Shown: positions 45,143-57,578, counted from the first letter of the stretch. The stretch is DNA of 64,000 nucleotides from Modestobacter caceresii (GCF_000761485.1 NZ_JPMX01000118.1:1-64000), one strand, 5' to 3'. Notes: a model not told the origin generated them from the letters alone. Translations and numbers: made by a program.

Positions 45143-46108
45143 TCACCCGACGTCGATCACCACGCTGCCGGTCTTCTGCCCGCGCTCGACGTACCGGTGG
45201 GCCTCGACGATCTGCGCGAGCGGCCAGCGCCGGTCGTCGAGGACGGGCCGGAAGGCTCCCGAGGCGAGGAGGTCCCGCAGGTCGGCGGGCATGGCCGGGT
45301 CCTGTACCGGGACGGGGAAGACCACCCGGCGCCGGCGCAACAGCGGCGTGACCGCGGCCAGCACGGGGTTCTGCGCCAGCCGACCCAGGTCGGTGGACAC
45401 GTAGCGGCCGCGGGGGCGCAGGAGCCGACGGCACTGGCGGAACGAGCTCTTCCCGACCGCGTCCACGACGACGTCGTAGCGGTGCGGGTCGGCCAGGAAG
45501 TCCTCGGTCGTGCGGTCGATGACCCGGTCGGCGCCCAGGCTGCGCACCAGGTCGGCCCGGGCCCCGTCGCAGACGGCGGTGACGTGCGCACCGAGGTCGC
45601 GCAGCAGCTGGACCACCGCCGAGCCGATCGCCCCGGTGGCGCCGTGGACGAGGACGTCCTCACCTGCCCTGATCCGCGCCCGCCGCAGGACGGCCACCGC
45701 GTAGTGGGCGCCCTCGGTGGCGGCCGCCGCCACGTCGTCGGGGACGTCGTCGGGCACCTGCGCCAGGAAGCCGTCGGCGGGGACGGTGAGGAACTCCGCG
45801 TGCGCACCGAACCGACCCTCGACGTAGCCGAACACCCGGTCACCGACCGCGAGGTCACCCACCCCCGCACCGACCGTCGCCACCACGCCGGCGAACTCGG
45901 TGCCCAGGACGGTCGCGCGGGGCCGGCGCACCCCGGTGAGCAGCCGGGTGAGCCGAGGCGTGCCCGCCCGGTACGCGCAGTCGGTGCGGTTGACCGTGGT
46001 GCAGCGCACCCGGACCAGCAGCTCGCCGGGGCCGGCGACCGGCATCGGCACCTCGGTGACCCGGACGACGTCCGGCGGACCGTAGCGTTCCCGCACCGCA
46101 GCCAGCAC
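45143..46108 (-). CDS. Zinc-independent MDR family oxidoreductase (quinone oxidoreductase-like)
   Basis: A 321-residue medium-chain dehydrogenase/reductase. GTEFAGVVATVGAGV and the NAD(P)-binding VLVHGATGAIGSAVVQLLRDLGAHVTAV are family motifs. The catalytic zinc Cys is replaced (NRTDCAYRAG context) and no structural zinc cluster is seen, so it is of the quinone reductase/enoyl reductase type. Substrate unknown. GTG start; it stands alone between leuB and the cimA leader region. Confidence 0.83.
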   Translation of the reverse strand: MLAAVRERYGPPDVVRVTEVPMPVAGPGELLVRVRCTTVNRTDCAYRAGTPRLTRLLTGVRRPRATVLGTEFAGVVATVGAGVGDLAVGDRVFGYVEGRFGAHAEFLTVPADGFLAQVPDDVPDDVAAAATEGAHYAVAVLRRARIRAGEDVLVHGATGAIGSAVVQLLRDLGAHVTAVCDGARADLVRSLGADRVIDRTTEDFLADPHRYDVVVDAVGKSSFRQCRRLLRPRGRYVSTDLGRLAQNPVLAAVTPLLRRRRVVFPVPVQDPAMPADLRDLLASGAFRPVLDDRRWPLAQIVEAHRYVERGQKTGSVVIDVG

Positions 46109-46153
46109 GGCGGTGACGCTAACGCCGGGGCGACCCAGCCGGTAGCCCGCTGC

Positions 46154-47173
46154 TCAGCCGGCGAGGGCGGCCAGCCGGTCGCCGACCTCGGTGGTGCGGA
46201 TCGTCGCCTTCGGGTCGCGGGTGGAGAGGTCGAAGGAGACGGCGGCGTTGACCTTCTTGGCCAGCTCGGGCCGGCCGAGGTGCTCCAGCAGCAGACCGAC
46301 CGAGAGCACGGTGGCCGTCGGGTCGGCGATGCCCTGCCCGGCGATGTCCGGCGCGGAACCGTGCACCGGCTCGAACATGCTCGGGTTGGTGCCCGACACG
46401 TCGAGGTTGCCGCTGGCGGCCAGTCCGATCCCGCCGGTGACCGCGGCGGCGACGTCGGTGACGATGTCGCCGAAGAGGTTGTCGGTGACGATCACGTCGT
46501 AGCGGCCCGGGTCGGTGATGAAGAACATCGCCGCGGCGTCGACGTGCTGGTAAGCCACGCTGACCTCGGGGAACTCGGCGGAGAGCTCCTCGACGGTGCG
46601 CGACCACAGCGAGCCGGCGTGGGTGAGCACGTTGGTCTTGTGGATCAGGGTGAGGTGCTTGCGCGGCCGGGCGACCGCCCGCTCGAAGGCGTACCGGACG
46701 ACGCGCTCGACCCCGAAGGCGGTGTTGAGGCTGACCTCGGTGGCCACCTCGTGCGGCGTGTCCCGCCGCAGCACACCGCCGTTGCCGACGTAGGGACCCT
46801 CGGTGCCCTCGCGCACGCAGAGCATGTCGATCTCGCCGGGCTCGGCCAGCGGGCTGCGCACGCCGTCGAACAGCCGCGCGGGGCGGAGGTTGACGTGGTG
46901 GTCGAGCTCGAAGCGCAGCTTGAGCAGCAGCCCGCGCTCCAGGATGCCGCTGGGCACCCCGGGGTCACCGACCGCACCGAGCAGGATCGCGTCGTGCTGC
47001 CGGAGCTCCTCCAGCACCGAGTCCGGGAGCAGCTCACCGCTGCGGTGCCAGCGGGCCGCCCCCAGGTCGTAGAAGGTGCTCTCGATGTCCGGGGCGACCG
47101 CGCCCAGGACCTTGAGGCCCTCGGCCACCACCTCGGGACCGATGCCGTCTCCAGGGACCACTGCCAGGCGCAT
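46154..47173 (-). CDS. leuB: 3-isopropylmalate dehydrogenase
   Basis: LeuB oxidatively decarboxylates 3-isopropylmalate in leucine synthesis. The 339-residue protein begins [57 protein letters not shown], and [22 protein letters not shown] (metal-binding Asp) with [20 protein letters not shown] are all present. The length fits the actinobacterial group, shorter than in E. coli. Separate from leuCD by 18 kb. Confidence 0.95.
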   Translation of the reverse strand: MRLAVVPGDGIGPEVVAEGLKVLGAVAPDIESTFYDLGAARWHRSGELLPDSVLEELRQHDAILLGAVGDPGVPSGILERGLLLKLRFELDHHVNLRPARLFDGVRSPLAEPGEIDMLCVREGTEGPYVGNGGVLRRDTPHEVATEVSLNTAFGVERVVRYAFERAVARPRKHLTLIHKTNVLTHAGSLWSRTVEELSAEFPEVSVAYQHVDAAAMFFITDPGRYDVIVTDNLFGDIVTDVAAAVTGGIGLAASGNLDVSGTNPSMFEPVHGSAPDIAGQGIADPTATVLSVGLLLEHLGRPELAKKVNAAVSFDLSTRDPKATIRTTEVGDRLAALAG

Positions 47174-47223
47174 GAGGCCAGAGGTTAGTGGGCGCCCGCC
47201 TCCGGCCTCGCACCCGCACACGC

Positions 47224-47262
47224 CGGACGCCCCCCGCAGGTGGTGCTCGCGGAGGGCGTCCG
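47224..47262 (-). terminator. Terminator hairpin of the subtilase gene
   Basis: CGGACGCCCCCCGC pairs with GCGGAGGGCGTCCG over 14 positions with one mismatch, around an 11-nt loop, 15 bp downstream of the protease stop codon. No T-tract. Confidence 0.6.
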
Positions 47263-47277
47263 GGTCGTGCGGTGTGG

Positions 47278-50200
47278 TCAGGGCGCCGTGGGCGCCCCCG
47301 GCCGCACCGCGATCGGGACCGTCAGCGCCCGGCCGGTGCCGGTGTCGTTGTGCGACACCACCACCATCGCCCCCTTGAAGCCGCCGACCGACGTGTCGGC
47401 CGCGTACGACGCGCTCTGGGTGACCGCGATCGTGGTGCCGTTCATCGCCGGGACGAGCACCGCCGGTGCGCCGTCCACGGTGAACGACAGCCCCGGGTCC
47501 AGCGGGTCGAAGCTCATCCGCTCCGAGGCCAGCTCGGCCTCACCCGTCAGGCTCAGCACGGTGCCCACACCGTCGACCGTGCCGTACGCGCTGGCGGACT
47601 GGACCCCGAAGGAGATCCGGCCCTGCACCAGCGGCATGACCGACGTCGGCACGCCCATGACCTGGACGTCGGAGTCGTAGACGTTGGTGTCGACCGTGCC
47701 GTCGGCCACGTTGAGGAACCCGATGTAGGGGTCCGCGGCCGGCAGCAGCTGGTACTGGCGGTCGGTGACGACCACCAGCGGCACGTCGTAGTCGGGGATC
47801 CGGGTGGTGGTCACCTGGTAGTCCCACGCGCCGTCACCGGTCGCGTCGACGTAGACGCCGTAGTTCACGGCCGTCTCCGGCGAGGTGGACCGGCCGTGCG
47901 CGGTGACCCCGAAGTACAGCCACGGGTCCGCCGGGCTGGCTGCCACGTCGGAGGCCACCCCCACCATGGCCAGGTCGACCGACCGTTCCAGCTCGGACTT
48001 GTAGCAGTCCGGGAGGGCGGCGTCGGCGCACCGGGGCATCTGCGGGCTGCGGCCCAGGCCCTCGAAGGCGGTGGCCAGCGAGGTGTAGGACGTCGGCTCG
48101 AACGCCGGGCCGTTGCTCACGCCCCGGCCGACCAGGGTGATCGAGGTGCCGCCCTCCCGGTCCTGCGCGATCAGGTTCGACGCCGGCTCCGGGTTCGCGT
48201 GCACCGGCACCCGGAGCGTCGGTGCGTCGCCCTTCCTCGGGGTGAGCACCACCCGGCCACTGGCCTCGCCCAGGAACTGCCGGCCGTCGTCGGTGACCAT
48301 CGTCGGGTCGGCCACCTTGCGCAGCTGGTCCCGCTTCACGGTCAGGACGACGTTGACCACCGTCTTGGTGTTCGGCGCGACGTGCACGACCGAGGGCTCC
48401 ACCCGGTAGCTGGCACCGGGCTGGTCGACCAGTGCCTCGTACCGGAGCTTGTAGCCGACGGTCCGGTCGCTCTTGTTGGAGACGGTGATCTGCTCGTTCC
48501 GCACCAGCTTCGGGTCGACCGCCTCGATCACGCCGAAGGAGGCGGACACGACGCCGGAGCCGGCGTCGGCGTAGGCCAGCACCTGGTTGTCCAGGGCCGC
48601 CCGGGCGTCGATGCGGCCGGCGCCCTGCCGGTTCGGGCCGTAGACGACGCCCTCGGCGGTGTGCACGTCGTGGACGGCGGTGTTCATCAGGTCGGCCTTG
48701 ACCTCCTCCGTCGTCCAGTCCGGGTGCGCGGCGCGGATCAGCGCGGTGACCCCGGAGGTGACCGGGGCGGCCATCGAGGTGCCGGACTGGCTGACGCCCT
48801 CGTCGCCGGTGCCGACCGCTGCGGAGTACACCGTCACGCCGGGCGCGGAGACGTCCGGCTTGAGGCCACCGGCCTGGCGGGTGCCGCGGGAGGAGAACGA
48901 CGCGAGCAGGTCGATCTGCGCCGGGTCGTCGACGGTGGCGGCGTCCTTGAGGCTCGAGCCGAAGGTGACCGTCACCGGGCCGGCCTGGACGGCGGCGGCG
49001 AGCGCCGCACCGTCGGTCGCGGTGATGAGGATGCCCGGGATCTCCGGGACCCCGGTGATCCCGGTCTCCAGCAGGTCGTCGTCACCGATGATCATGAAAC
49101 CGACGGCGCCGTGGTCACGGGCGTTGGAGCCCTTGGCCACCGAACCGCAGGCGAACCCGTCGGCCTCGATGAGGACGATCTCGCCGGTGTAGTCCCCGCT
49201 CCACGGGGCGCACCCGGTCGGGTCGTCCCCGGCCTCGGGCAGGACGACCGGGCCGGTCAGGTCGGGCTCGAGCTCGCCCGCCTCGTCGCGGTCGCTGTAG
49301 GCGATCGAGCGCAGGCCCGGCCGGATGCCGCTGGGGCCCCCGCCGGAGACGACCTGCCAGCCGTCGAAGATGCCGTAGCCGTCGTTGGACGCGGCCACGC
49401 CGATCCCGCGCGGGGCGTTGCCCGGCGAGCCGCCGATGTCGTAGCTGTCCCCGGCGTTGCCGGCGGACATGACGACGAGCATGCCGTGCTCCATCGCCTC
49501 GTTCGCGACCATCGCGTCGGCGTCGTCGGCCAGGCCGTAGTCCGAGCCGAGGGAGAGGTTGACGACGTCGAGGTGGTCGTCGATCGACCCGTCACCGTCG
49601 GGGTCCATCGCCCACTCCAGGGCCTGGATGGTGACGTCGGTCGAGCCGTCGCAGCCGAACACCTTGAGCGCGTACAGCGAGGCGTCCGGCGCCATGCCGG
49701 GACCGATGCGCAGCGCGCTCGGATCGAAGGACTCGTCGTAGGCGCCGGTGTAGGTCTGCCCGTCCGCGGTCACGCCGTAGCCCGCTGCGGTGCCGGCCAC
49801 GTGGGTGCCGTGACCGTTGCAGTCCAGCGGGTTGTCGTCGGGCATGGCCACCGGCTGGTGGTCGGGGGAACTCGGGTCGGCGTTGTAGCTGTCGCCGACG
49901 AAGTCCCGCCCGCCGACGACCTTGGCGTTCGGGTAGACCCCGGCCGGGGCGGGGGCTGCCTCGGCGGCCTGGAGCGCCGCGTACTGGGCGACGTCGCCGC
50001 TGCCGCCGAAGTCGGCGTGGGTGTAGTCGATGCCGGTGTCGATGATGCCGACGGAGACGCCCTCGCCGGTGTTGCCCAGCGCCTGCCAGGCCTCGACGGC
50101 CCGGACGACCTCGGCGGCGCCGGTGTTGCTGGTCTCCTTCGGGGTGATCGCGTGCACCGCGGTGACCCCGGGCAGTGCGGTCAACGCCTCGTAGTCGCTG

Positions 50201-50670
50201 GCGTCCGCGGACACCGCGACGCCGGGCACGACCGTGGAGGCGGTGTAGAGCACCTCGGCGTCGGCCACCGAGTCCGGCAGGTCGGCGACGACCCGGTCGG
50301 CGGCGGCCTCGACCTCCGGCTTGGCGGCCCGCGCCGCGTCGGCGGCCTGCGCCTGCCCCTCCCCCTCGTCGAGTGCGTCGGAGTAGACCTGCGAGGTGCC
50401 GGTCTCGTCGATTTCCAGGAAGAAGGACGTCGGACCGCGCTGCGGCAGACCCGCCGGCCGCGCCTGGGCGGCCAGTTGGGACCTGAGCTGGTCCAGCTGG
50501 CCGGCGCTCAGGTCGGCCTGCCCCCGGTCGGCCACCGGTGCAGCGGGCGCGGCCAGCGCACCGCCGACGCCCCCCGTCGTGACGAGGGCGGCCGTCATGG
50601 CGACGACCCCCGTCCGGACGGCGACGCGTCGGCGTCCCGCCCGGTTCGTGTGCGTGCTGCTCGGACCCAC
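47278..50670 (-). CDS. Secreted subtilisin-like serine protease (S8)
   Basis: A 1130-residue secreted protease. From the GTG at 50670 (AGGGG before it) there is a signal peptide: [10 protein letters not shown] followed by a hydrophobic stretch and ALAAPAAP (cleavage near residue 43). Catalytic triad: Asp211 ([11 protein letters not shown]), His287 (GHGTHVAGT), Ser632 (SGTSMAAP). A PA-domain insertion (about 480-570) is split into the catalytic domain. An Fn3-like C-terminal domain follows, then about 300 residues of unknown fold. The architecture resembles large actinobacterial extracellular subtilases. GTG at 50718 would add 16 residues. Confidence 0.9.
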   Translation of the reverse strand: MGPSSTHTNRAGRRRVAVRTGVVAMTAALVTTGGVGGALAAPAAPVADRGQADLSAGQLDQLRSQLAAQARPAGLPQRGPTSFFLEIDETGTSQVYSDALDEGEGQAQAADAARAAKPEVEAAADRVVADLPDSVADAEVLYTASTVVPGVAVSADASDYEALTALPGVTAVHAITPKETSNTGAAEVVRAVEAWQALGNTGEGVSVGIIDTGIDYTHADFGGSGDVAQYAALQAAEAAPAPAGVYPNAKVVGGRDFVGDSYNADPSSPDHQPVAMPDDNPLDCNGHGTHVAGTAAGYGVTADGQTYTGAYDESFDPSALRIGPGMAPDASLYALKVFGCDGSTDVTIQALEWAMDPDGDGSIDDHLDVVNLSLGSDYGLADDADAMVANEAMEHGMLVVMSAGNAGDSYDIGGSPGNAPRGIGVAASNDGYGIFDGWQVVSGGGPSGIRPGLRSIAYSDRDEAGELEPDLTGPVVLPEAGDDPTGCAPWSGDYTGEIVLIEADGFACGSVAKGSNARDHGAVGFMIIGDDDLLETGITGVPEIPGILITATDGAALAAAVQAGPVTVTFGSSLKDAATVDDPAQIDLLASFSSRGTRQAGGLKPDVSAPGVTVYSAAVGTGDEGVSQSGTSMAAPVTSGVTALIRAAHPDWTTEEVKADLMNTAVHDVHTAEGVVYGPNRQGAGRIDARAALDNQVLAYADAGSGVVSASFGVIEAVDPKLVRNEQITVSNKSDRTVGYKLRYEALVDQPGASYRVEPSVVHVAPNTKTVVNVVLTVKRDQLRKVADPTMVTDDGRQFLGEASGRVVLTPRKGDAPTLRVPVHANPEPASNLIAQDREGGTSITLVGRGVSNGPAFEPTSYTSLATAFEGLGRSPQMPRCADAALPDCYKSELERSVDLAMVGVASDVAASPADPWLYFGVTAHGRSTSPETAVNYGVYVDATGDGAWDYQVTTTRIPDYDVPLVVVTDRQYQLLPAADPYIGFLNVADGTVDTNVYDSDVQVMGVPTSVMPLVQGRISFGVQSASAYGTVDGVGTVLSLTGEAELASERMSFDPLDPGLSFTVDGAPAVLVPAMNGTTIAVTQSASYAADTSVGGFKGAMVVVSHNDTGTGRALTVPIAVRPGAPTAP

Positions 50671-50989
50671 GGGCACCCCTGTCAGTGATTCGTGCGGGAG
50701 GACCGCCCGGCCGATCACCAGGAACGGTGACCAGCTGAGACGGACCAGTCACACGGTGCTCGCCGTGGTCGCCGGCGGCCAATAGGCCGTTCGGCGCAGC
50801 GCGGCCCGTCGCGCAGCGCATCTGCGCCGAGTTCTCGGGCATCGACCCGGCCTCGGAGCCGTCGACATCTGGACACCGGCGTGCCGCTCACCGTTCGGCG
50901 GAACGAGATCGGGCAGATGACACGTTGAGTCAGCCCTCAACCACCGTTCGGCCCAGTGGCCGGTGCCCGGATCGAACCCGGACACGACG
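50671..50989. other. Gene-free stretch upstream of the subtilase, with three CCGTTCGGC copies
   Basis: No convincing gene. CCGTTCGGC (itself a GCCG/CGGC mini-palindrome core) occurs at 50787-50795, 50891-50899 and 50944-50952, all in the same direction; two are extended to ACCGTTCGGC. They may be operator sites for the protease gene. A tRNA-like T-arm (near 50965) has no matching acceptor or anticodon arm. Confidence 0.5.
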
Positions 50990-51023
50990 AGGCCGCGTCG
51001 TCCCCGTGGGGACGACGCGGCCT
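50990..51023. terminator. Terminator after serA
   Basis: A perfect 16-bp stem (AGGCCGCGTCGTCCCC and its complement) around a two-base centre lies 24 bp past the serA stop. It is one of the most stable hairpins in the window; no T-tract. Confidence 0.8.
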
Positions 51024-51047
51024 GTGGTCGCGCGGGAGACGAGCGGG

Positions 51048-52649
51048 TCAGCTCGGGTTGAGGTCGGCGGTCCGGGCCTGCCCGGCGCCGATCCGCTGAG
51101 CGATGTCGGCCAGCAGCTCCCCGCTGACCGGGCTGTCGACGGTCACTGCCATCAGCGCCTCGCCGCCCTGGGTGGTGCGGCTGACCTGTGCGCCGGCGAT
51201 GTTGACCCCCGCCTCGCCGAGCGCTGCCCCCACCGTGCCGACGACGCCGGGCCGGTCGGCGTAGACGAAGAACATCAGGTAGCCGTCGGCGGCCAGGTCG
51301 ATCTCGAAGCCACTGACCTCGGTCAGCTTGGGCACCTGGTTCTTGCCGTAGAGCGTGCCCGAGACGGTCACCTCCGTGCCGTCGGCCATCGCCCCCCGCA
51401 CGGTGATCAGGTTGCGGTAGTGCGGGCTCTCGGTGCTGCTGGACAGGGTGACGTCCAGGCCCCGCTGGTCGGCCAGCAGCGGCGCGTTGACGTAGGTGAC
51501 CGGCTCCTCGACGACGTCGGAGAAGACGCCCCGCAGCACCGCCAGCTGGACGACGGAGACGTCGAACTCGGCGATCTTGCCCTGCACCTCCACGTGCACC
51601 GACTGGGCCAGCCCACCGGCGACCGCGGTGAACACCCGGCCGAGCTTCTCGGCCAGCGGCAGCCCGGGGCGGACGTCCTCGGCCACGATGCCGCCGGCCT
51701 GGACGTTCACCGCGTCGGGCACGAAGTCGCCCTGCAGCGCCAGGCGGACGCTGCGCGCCACGGCAGTGCCGGCCTTGTCCTGCGCCTCGGTGGTGGAGGC
51801 GCCCAGGTGCGGGGTGACCACCACGTTCGGCAGCCCGAACAGCGGGCTGTCGGTGCAGGGCTCCTTGGCGTACACGTCGATGCCGGCGGCACCGACCTGG
51901 CCGGACTGCAGCGCCTCGGCCAGGGCGGCCTCGTCGACCAGCCCGCCCCGGGCGGCGTTGACGATGATCACGCCGCGCTTGGTGGCTGCCAGCTGCTCGG
52001 CGCCGATCAGCCCGAGGGTCTCCGGGGTCTTGGGCAGGTGGACGGTGATGAAGTCCGACTCACGCAGCAGCTCGTCCAGGGACACCAGCCGGACACCGAG
52101 CTGGGCGGCCCGGCCGGGCTGGATGTAGGGGTCGTAGGCGATCAGGGTGACGCCGAAGGCGGCCAGCCGCTGGGCGACCAGCACCCCGATCCGGCCCAGC
52201 CCGACGACGCCCACGGTCTTCTCGGTGACCTCGACGCCGGTGAACTTCGACCGCGCCCACTTCCCGTCGCGCAGCGAGGCGTCGGCGGCCGGGATGTGCC
52301 GGGCGGCGGCGAGCAGCAGCGCGACGGCGTGCTCGGCGGCGCTGACGATGTTGGAGGTCGGGGCGTTGACGACCAGCACACCGCGCTCGGTGGCCGCGGG
52401 GACGTCGACGTTGTCCAGGCCGATGCCGGCCCGCGCGACGACCTTGAGCTGCGGCGCCGCAGCGAGCGCCTCGGCGTCGATCTGGGTTGCCGAGCGGATG
52501 AGCACGGCCGATGCGTCGGCCAGCGCGGGCAGCAGGGCGCCCCGGTCGGCGCCGTCGACGTGGCGGATCTCGACGTCGCCTCCCAGCACCTCCAACACGC
52601 TGGGCGCGAGCTCTTCGGCGATCAGGACGACGGGCGTGGTCGTGGTCAC
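51048..52649 (-). CDS. serA: D-3-phosphoglycerate dehydrogenase
   Basis: SerA oxidises 3-phosphoglycerate, committing carbon to serine. The 533-residue protein is the long type I form: N-terminal substrate/NAD domains with VGVVGLGRIGVLVAQRLAAFG (NAD loop), NAARGGLVDEAALAEAL and VVVTPHLGASTTEAQ (catalytic His). The allosteric substrate-binding domain and a C-terminal ACT domain (YADRPGVVGTVGAALGEAGVNIAG) follow. The ACT domain implies serine feedback. GTG at 52649; the frame upstream has repeats but no homology. Close neighbour of the ilv genes, as Rv2996c is. Confidence 0.95.
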   Translation of the reverse strand: MTTTTPVVLIAEELAPSVLEVLGGDVEIRHVDGADRGALLPALADASAVLIRSATQIDAEALAAAPQLKVVARAGIGLDNVDVPAATERGVLVVNAPTSNIVSAAEHAVALLLAAARHIPAADASLRDGKWARSKFTGVEVTEKTVGVVGLGRIGVLVAQRLAAFGVTLIAYDPYIQPGRAAQLGVRLVSLDELLRESDFITVHLPKTPETLGLIGAEQLAATKRGVIIVNAARGGLVDEAALAEALQSGQVGAAGIDVYAKEPCTDSPLFGLPNVVVTPHLGASTTEAQDKAGTAVARSVRLALQGDFVPDAVNVQAGGIVAEDVRPGLPLAEKLGRVFTAVAGGLAQSVHVEVQGKIAEFDVSVVQLAVLRGVFSDVVEEPVTYVNAPLLADQRGLDVTLSSSTESPHYRNLITVRGAMADGTEVTVSGTLYGKNQVPKLTEVSGFEIDLAADGYLMFFVYADRPGVVGTVGAALGEAGVNIAGAQVSRTTQGGEALMAVTVDSPVSGELLADIAQRIGAGQARTADLNPS

Positions 52650-52808
52650 GACTCCACAGCGTAGGGACGCCGCCCACCACGCGGCGCGCCGGTGTCCACT
52701 GGTCCCACTGAGTGGACACACGGACGGACCCCCGTGCTTGCCCGGCCCTGCCGGCACCGCCAAGCTGGCGGCGAAGCGCCGGTACCACCGGCCTCGTCGG
52801 AGGAGAAC

Positions 52809-53810
52809 ATGAGCAGCGACCGGGACGACGCCCAGGGCCGTCACGAGACGACCCCGTTCGGCCAGCAGCCGGAGGGGGGAGAGCCGCCGCCGGCCCCGGG
52901 GAACACCGGCTCCACCGCGTTCGGGCAGGGCTCCCAGCCCGGGGAGCAGTACGGCCAGGAGCAGTACGGCCAGGAGCAGTACGGCCAGCCCTCGTACGGG
53001 CCCCCTACCGGCCAGAACCCGTACGAGCAGCCGGACCCGCAGTACGGCCAGGGCGGGACGGGTCAGCCCGGGTACGGCCAACCGCAGTACGGGCAGCCCC
53101 AGTACGGGCAGCCCCAGTACGGGCAGGGCCAGTACGGCGAGGGCCAGTACGGCCAGCCCCAGTACGGGCAGGGCCAGTACGGCCAGCCCCAGTACGGGCA
53201 GGGCCAGTACGGCCAACCGCAGTACGGCCAGTACGGCCAGTACGGCCAGCCAGACCCCTACGGCCAGCAGCAGTACGGCCAGCAGCCCTACGGCCAGCAG
53301 GGCCAGTCCTACGGGCAGTACGGGTACGGGGAGTCCCCGTCGACCGCCCGCCCCGGAGCGGTGATCACCGCCGCCGTCCTGGGCTTCGTGCTGGCGGCGT
53401 TCGGCGTCCTGGTCGGCTTCTTCCTGATCGTCTTCGGCGCTGCGGCCCTCGCCGGCGCCGAGGGCTTCGACGAGGAGCTCTTCTCCGTCGCCGGCGGCGG
53501 GCTCGGTGCGGTCGGCGGGATCTCACTGGCCTTCGGGCTGATCACCGTGCTGTGGACGGTGCTGATGATCTGGGGCTCGGTCTGGGCGCTGACCGGCCGC
53601 AACCGGGTCCTGCTCATCGTCGGCGGGTCGATCGCCATCGCGTTCACCGGCCTGACCCTCGTCGGCGCCCTCGGCGACGGGGACGGCGGCGCCATCCTGT
53701 TCTCCCTGCTGCTGGTCGCCGCCGCGGTCGCGACCGTCGTGCTGGTGTGCCTCAAGCCGGCCAGCCGCTACTTCGCCGCCCGCCGGGCCCAGCGGGCAGC
53801 GATCCGCTGA
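52809..53810 (+). CDS. Membrane protein with Q/Y/G-repeat N-terminus
   Basis: A 333-residue protein. Residues 1-45 are polar and disordered, residues 46-174 consist almost wholly of [14 protein letters not shown] repeats (about 18 QYG triplets), and the C-terminal half has four hydrophobic helices (about 180-211, 229-258, 263-285, 292-313). The ATG at 52809 has AGGAGA before it. The repeat is low-complexity, aromatic and uncharged, similar in composition to prion-like domains. Pro/Gln/Tyr-rich tails on small actinobacterial membrane proteins are common; function unknown. It diverges from serA. Confidence 0.8.
   Translation: MSSDRDDAQGRHETTPFGQQPEGGEPPPAPGNTGSTAFGQGSQPGEQYGQEQYGQEQYGQPSYGPPTGQNPYEQPDPQYGQGGTGQPGYGQPQYGQPQYGQPQYGQGQYGEGQYGQPQYGQGQYGQPQYGQGQYGQPQYGQYGQYGQPDPYGQQQYGQQPYGQQGQSYGQYGYGESPSTARPGAVITAAVLGFVLAAFGVLVGFFLIVFGAAALAGAEGFDEELFSVAGGGLGAVGGISLAFGLITVLWTVLMIWGSVWALTGRNRVLLIVGGSIAIAFTGLTLVGALGDGDGGAILFSLLLVAAAVATVVLVCLKPASRYFAARRAQRAAIR
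52944..53330 (+). repeat. In-frame QYG(Q) coding repeat
   Basis: Near-identical 12-18-bp units built from CAGTACGGCCAG and CAGTACGGGCAG, encoding QYGQ with P, G or E spacers. Only two Gly codons alternate and Gln is nearly always CAG, so the array has expanded by recent duplication, not by independent substitution. Confidence 0.85.
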
Positions 53811-53826
53811 CCCCTCCCCCGGACGC

Positions 53827-53864
53827 GACACGGCCCCCGCAGCAGACGCTGCGGGGGCCGTGTC
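53827..53864. terminator. Bidirectional terminator hairpin
   Basis: A perfect 17-bp stem (GACACGGCCCCCGCAGC and its complement) with loop AGAC lies between the convergent repeat protein gene and ilvC. Confidence 0.8.
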
Positions 53865-53906
53865 GTGTCGGCCCCGGGGAGGGGGCCTGCTCAGCGGGGC
53901 GTTGCC

Positions 53907-55528
<1,622 letters not shown>

Positions 55529-55555
55529 CGGGGGCCTTCTTCCTGCGAGCTGGTC

Positions 55556-55614
55556 GGCCCCGTCTCAGGGGCCCGCCGCGAGCGGAGCGAGTGGTGGGGG
55601 GAGAGGGGGTCCTT
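55556..55614 (-). repeat. 3'-end hairpin element, copy 5 (ilvB-ilvN gap)
   Basis: Two bases after the ilvB TGA the minus strand reads AAGGACCCCCTCTC, an inner hairpin with CGCGGCGGG, then GAGACGGGGCC. The outer arms (55558-55566 and 55601-55609) pair with one mismatch. Unlike copies between convergent genes, this one is inside an operon. Confidence 0.7.
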
Positions 55615-55616
55615 CA

Positions 55617-57578
55617 TCAGACTTGCCCCTCCCCGAAGACCGGGCGCACGTCGCGCGCGGCCAGGATCTCGTCGTTGCTCTTGCCGGCGGCGACCATCGG
55701 CCACACCTGGGCGTCGGAGCCGACGATGAAGTCGATGACGACGGGCGCGTCGTTGATCGCCATGGCCTTCTCGATCACCGCGTCGACGTCGTCCTTGGAC
55801 TCGCAGCGCAGCCCGACGCAGCCCAGCGCCTCGGCGAGGGTGACGAAGTCGGGGATCCGGACCTGCCGGGCCGTCCCCTCCTTGCCACCGTGGGTGTTCA
55901 GGTGGGTGTTGGAGTAACGCCCCTCGTAGAACAGGGTCTGCCACTGCCGGACCATGCCGAGGTTGCCGTTGTTGATGACGGCGACCTTGATCGGGATGCC
56001 CTCGATGGCGCAGGTGGCCAGCTCCTGGTTGGTCATCTGGAAGCAGCCGTCGCCGTCGATGGCCCACACGGTGGTGCCGGGCATGCCGTACTTGGCGCCC
56101 ATCGCGGCCGGGACGGCGTAGCCCATCGTGCCGAGCCCACCACTGTTCAACCAGGTGCCGGGCTTCTCGTAGGAGATGAACTGGGCCGCCCACATCTGGT
56201 GCTGCCCGACCCCGGAGGCGTAGATGGCGTCCGGGCCGGCGATGGCGCCCAGCCGCTCGATCACGTACTGCGGGGAGAGCATCCCGTCCTCGGGCCAGTC
56301 GTAGCCCAGCGGGTACCGGGTGCGCCAGTCGTCCAACTGCGTCCACCAGGCGTCCAGGTCCGGGGTGCGCCCGGCCTCGTGCTCGGCGCGCAGCGCGGAC
56401 ACCAGCTCGACGATCGTGGCCTTGGCGTCCCCGACGATCGGCACGTCGGCCTTGCGGTTCTTGCCGATCTCGGCCGGGTCGATGTCGGCGTGGACGACGG
56501 CGGCGTGCGGGGCGAAGCTCGACAGCTCGCCGGTCACCCGGTCGTCGAAGCGGGCGCCCAGGGCGACCAGCAGGTCGGCCTTCTGCAGCGCGGTGACCGC
56601 GGTGACGTTGCCGTGCATGCCCGGCATGCCCAGGTTCTGCCGGTGGCTGTCCGGGAAGGCCCCGCGGGCCATCAGCGTGGTGACCACCGGGGCGCCGGTC
56701 AGCTCGGCCAGCTCGGCCAGCTCCTCGGCGGCACCGGCCTTGAGGACGCCGCCGCCGACGTAGAGGACCGGCTGGCGGGCGGCGGCGATGAGCGCCGCGG
56801 CCTCGCGAACCTGCTTGCCGTGCGGGCGGGTGGTCGGCTTGTAGCCGGGCAGGTCCAGCCGCGGCGGCCAGCTGAAGTCGGTGGTGGCCTGCAGCGCGTC
56901 CTTGGAGATGTCGACCAGCACCGGCCCGGGGCGGCCGGTGCCGGCCAGGTGGAACGCCTCGGCGATCCGCTGCGGGATCTCGTCGGGGTCGGTGACCAGG
57001 AAGTTGTGCTTGGTGATCGGCATGGTGATGCCGCGGATGTCGGCCTCCTGGAAGGCGTCCGTCCCGATCGCGGCGCTGGGCACCTGGCCGGTGATGGCGA
57101 CGACGGGCACCGAGTCCATGTAGGCGTCGGCCAGCGGGGTGACCAGGTTCGTCGCACCCGGCCCGGAGGTCGCCATGCAGACGCCGACCCGGCCGGTGGC
57201 CTGGGCGTACCCGGTGGCGGCGTGCCCGGCGCCCTGCTCGTGCCGGACCAGCACGTGCCGCAGCGCGGAGTCGAAGAGCGGGTCGTAGGCCGGCAGGATC
57301 GCCCCGCCCGGGATGCCGAAGACCACCTCGACACCGACCGCCTCCAGGGACCGGACCAGGCTCTGCGCACCGGTGATCCCGGTGACCGGCTCGGCGGCCG
57401 CCTCGGCCATCGACCGGGCGGTCGTCTCGACCCCGAGGGTGGCCTGCGCGGCGGCCTCGCTGGGGGCCACCGCCGTGGCCGGCGCGGGACCCGCGCCGGG
57501 GGCGGGACCGGCCGCGGGGCCGGCTGCGGAGGAGGGAAGGGCCGCGGCGGTGCGGCCGGTGCTGCTGGTGGTGCTCAT
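55617..57578 (-). CDS. ilvB: Acetolactate synthase large (catalytic) subunit
   Basis: IlvB is the TPP- and FAD-dependent enzyme forming acetolactate or acetohydroxybutyrate. The 653-residue protein has the catalytic Glu in [14 protein letters not shown], the FAD-type region, and the TPP motif starting [15 protein letters not shown] and ending [12 protein letters not shown]. The first ~60 residues are Ala/Pro/Gly-rich and extra. The ATG at 57578 is preceded by a leader and terminator. The operon order is ilvB-ilvN-ilvC. Confidence 0.95.
   Translation of the reverse strand: MSTTSSTGRTAAALPSSAAGPAAGPAPGAGPAPATAVAPSEAAAQATLGVETTARSMAEAAAEPVTGITGAQSLVRSLEAVGVEVVFGIPGGAILPAYDPLFDSALRHVLVRHEQGAGHAATGYAQATGRVGVCMATSGPGATNLVTPLADAYMDSVPVVAITGQVPSAAIGTDAFQEADIRGITMPITKHNFLVTDPDEIPQRIAEAFHLAGTGRPGPVLVDISKDALQATTDFSWPPRLDLPGYKPTTRPHGKQVREAAALIAAARQPVLYVGGGVLKAGAAEELAELAELTGAPVVTTLMARGAFPDSHRQNLGMPGMHGNVTAVTALQKADLLVALGARFDDRVTGELSSFAPHAAVVHADIDPAEIGKNRKADVPIVGDAKATIVELVSALRAEHEAGRTPDLDAWWTQLDDWRTRYPLGYDWPEDGMLSPQYVIERLGAIAGPDAIYASGVGQHQMWAAQFISYEKPGTWLNSGGLGTMGYAVPAAMGAKYGMPGTTVWAIDGDGCFQMTNQELATCAIEGIPIKVAVINNGNLGMVRQWQTLFYEGRYSNTHLNTHGGKEGTARQVRIPDFVTLAEALGCVGLRCESKDDVDAVIEKAMAINDAPVVIDFIVGSDAQVWPMVAAGKSNDEILAARDVRPVFGEGQV

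Noticed and set aside
50958-50985. tRNA-like T-arm (CGGATCGAACCCGG)
   Set aside because: The stem does not pair properly, and no anticodon or acceptor arm is found around it; a terminator hairpin occupies the expected tRNA body.
52716-52800. Possible sixth copy of the 3'-end hairpin element (GGACCCCCGTGC start)
   Set aside because: It follows no stop codon, lacks the AAGGACC start and GGGGCC end, and the outer arms do not pair well.
52944-53330. Regular short repeats that could suggest a CRISPR array
   Set aside because: Units are 12-18 bp, in frame, without spacers and inside a coding sequence; no cas genes are nearby.
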